This document shows, piece after piece, positions 22,671-23,363 of a stretch of 23,363 bases of DNA. Under the pieces are notes generated by a model. The model saw nothing but the letters and a program-made list of their open reading frames with translations, ran no database searches and was not told the origin of the DNA. Location: NCBI GenBank assembly GCA_023267115.1, contig JAHFNV010000005.1, forward strand, positions 1 through 23,363, written 5' to 3'. A program made the translations under genes and the position numbers. Position 1 is the first letter of the stretch. Each line of letters starts with the position of its first letter. This stretch comes from Candidatus Nomurabacteria bacterium (GTDB lineage: Bacteria; Patescibacteriota; Minisyncoccia; Phycocordibacterales; UBA9973).

Positions 22671-23328
22671 TAGGGGGAAATTTCTTCCCCTTAAGAGGGT
22701 ACAATGACAAAAAATTTTTTGATCGCCGGGATGGCGATCAGTTGGTTGCTGGTCATTGCTCTGCCGCCCGCCTGCGGCCAGAGTAACGACCTCTCGGTGT
22801 GGGATTTACACACGGAGAGGAAGCATACCCCCTATGTGCAGTATCTGCACACGGGGGGAAAAGTTGTAGCCTTCGCCCGCTACAACTACGATGCCTCCCG
22901 CACAGTCGGACTCTGTGCGGGGCCAAAAATCGGGCGAGAGTTTTTTTCTGTGGTACCAGAAGGGTGCGGGTACTACGGAAAATCTCGGGGCTACGGCCCC
23001 GAGGTGTTGGTGTTTTCGGAGACCACGAGGGTCTCCTTTGTTCAGCAGACCCAGTACTTTCTGGGGACTGCTGGGGCGCGGAGGTTCGTGTACGACTTCA
23101 CGGACCTTCGCGTAAAAATGGGCCGGCATTTGTCGGCTGGGGTTTACGCCCAGTTCCTTGCGGAACGGGGCGAAAAGTCCCAGACAGATGTTGGCCCCTC
23201 GGCGAGGATAAATATAGGGAAATCCTATATATTTATCTCGCCGATGGCCTCGGCGTCAAGGACGATGCGAGGCCAAAAAACTTTTCTAATTGGGTTGGGA
23301 TACGCTTGGTAAGCTTATCCCCAACCCA
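22671..23328 (+). other. Continuous array of about 17 local RNA hairpins
   Basis: Consecutive stems, by my own pairing: 22671-22693, 22720-22740, 22752-22790, 22790-22820, 22828-22857, 22862-22887, 22897-22921, 22950-22976, 22984-23003 (loop UACG closed by C-G), 23018-23036, 23043-23073, 23077-23112 (14 bp, two G-U), 23121-23138, 23147-23172, 23201-23242 (17 bp with small bulges), 23246-23274 and 23291-23328 (16 bp). Most stems are 7-17 bp and perfect or with one defect; loops are 3-11 nt. With the terminator they span about 510 of 686 nt. Nothing comparable is seen in other genes of the window. The array runs through the reading frame and includes both the 5' leader and the stop codon. Confidence 0.85.
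22704..23312 (+). CDS. Exported protein of unknown family, encoded by a hyper-structured mRNA
   Basis: A 202-residue product with an N-terminal export signal (K3, hydrophobic LIAGMAISWLLVIALPPA, Cys24). Cleavage could be by signal peptidase I near ACG-QS or, less likely, as a lipoprotein because the box PPAC is poor. The mature part is rich in alternating polar and aromatic residues, Gly and Arg (YVQYLHTGGKVVAFARYNY and RVKMGRHLSAGVYAQF), ends GLGYAW, and looks beta-rich; a small barrel or sandwich is possible. No family recognised. Start ATG 22704 has a GAGGG Shine-Dalgarno 4 nt upstream. G+C is visibly higher (36 of 60 in 22861-22920, against 23 of 60 in 22381-22440), suggesting transfer or strong constraint by the RNA fold. 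Confidence 0.7.
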   Translation: MTKNFLIAGMAISWLLVIALPPACGQSNDLSVWDLHTERKHTPYVQYLHTGGKVVAFARYNYDASRTVGLCAGPKIGREFFSVVPEGCGYYGKSRGYGPEVLVFSETTRVSFVQQTQYFLGTAGARRFVYDFTDLRVKMGRHLSAGVYAQFLAERGEKSQTDVGPSARINIGKSYIFISPMASASRTMRGQKTFLIGLGYAW

Positions 23329-23361
23329 CCCACCGGCGCTTCATGCGTCCGGTGGGTTTTT
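23329..23361 (+). terminator. Intrinsic terminator of the hairpin-rich gene
   Basis: CCCACCGG (23329-23336) pairs with CCGGTGGG (23349-23356), with an inner CGC/GCG (23337-23339, 23345-23347), one bulged T and loop TTCAT, followed by five T (23357-23361). It begins immediately after the last array hairpin, so the transcription unit is about 700 nt. Confidence 0.92.
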
Positions 23362-23363
23362 AT

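Noticed and set aside
22806..23129. Antisense ORF of 107 codons under the hairpin-rich gene
   Set aside because: It has no start signals or recognisable motifs. Stems make both strands similar, which favours accidental antisense frames.
22704..23312. Resemblance to Obelisk RNAs, which are structured and encode a protein of about 200 residues
   Set aside because: The structure is a chain of local hairpins rather than one rod. The unit has a promoter and terminator in DNA, and the protein has a signal peptide.
22671..23356. Integron attC sites or a repeat array to explain the palindromes
   Set aside because: The hairpins all differ in sequence and there is no repeated core site or integrase. 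They sit inside one continuous reading frame.

Overview
The window looks like a chromosomal piece of a small-genome bacterium of the Candidate Phyla Radiation (Patescibacteria, probably Parcubacteria-like). The reasons are low G+C coding DNA, tight packing, PilM/N/O/B-type pilus genes in a compact operon, FIST-domain and tandem-receiver signalling genes, the style of the ECF S component, and frequent start codons only a few bases after a -10 box. TGA is used as a normal stop, so this is not a Gracilibacteria/SR1 code. The taxon is an inference from gene content.

Layout. 1-861 (minus): tmRNA (3' end cut by the window edge) and smpB, the trans-translation pair. 862-1139: an intergenic region with a nested palindromic repeat and a long hairpin. 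1140-3053: ftsH. 3097-3170: tRNA-Ile(UAU), abutted by a broken DoxX-like gene. 3517-9437: a vitamin B12 block made of an ECF S component, an adenosylcobalamin-dependent ribonucleotide reductase and a PduO-type corrinoid adenosyltransferase, followed by a cobalamin riboswitch with a visible expression platform. The riboswitch leads two exported proteins that together carry the two domain types of animal intrinsic factor/transcobalamin: a DUF4430-like beta domain and an alpha/alpha-toroid repeat region. 9438-11805 (minus): recG carrying two palindromic in-frame insertions, overlapping tRNA-Ser(GCU) by one base. 11851-15661: a signalling operon (FIST sensor, small membrane protein, histidine kinase, double-receiver regulator). 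15675-16929: a short leader ORF and an ATP-grasp ligase. 16964-17623 (minus): comF, divergent from 17646-22125 pilM, pilN, pilO, a PilP-like gene and pilB. 22202-22603: a CheY-like receiver.

The last unit, 22630-23361, differs from everything before it. It is GC-richer, has a textbook TTGACA-17-TATATA promoter, a Shine-Dalgarno site and a strong terminator. Its 202-codon ORF for an exported protein is built almost entirely of consecutive local hairpins, about 18 in roughly 690 nt.

How the parts work together. The B12 block forms a scavenging-and-use chain: riboswitch-controlled surface proteins would capture B12 when it is scarce, the ECF S component could import it, PduO would adenosylate it, and the class II reductase would consume it for dNTP synthesis. 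The two strongest candidates for something undescribed are this bacterial transcobalamin-like B12 capture locus and the hyper-structured mRNA at the right end.
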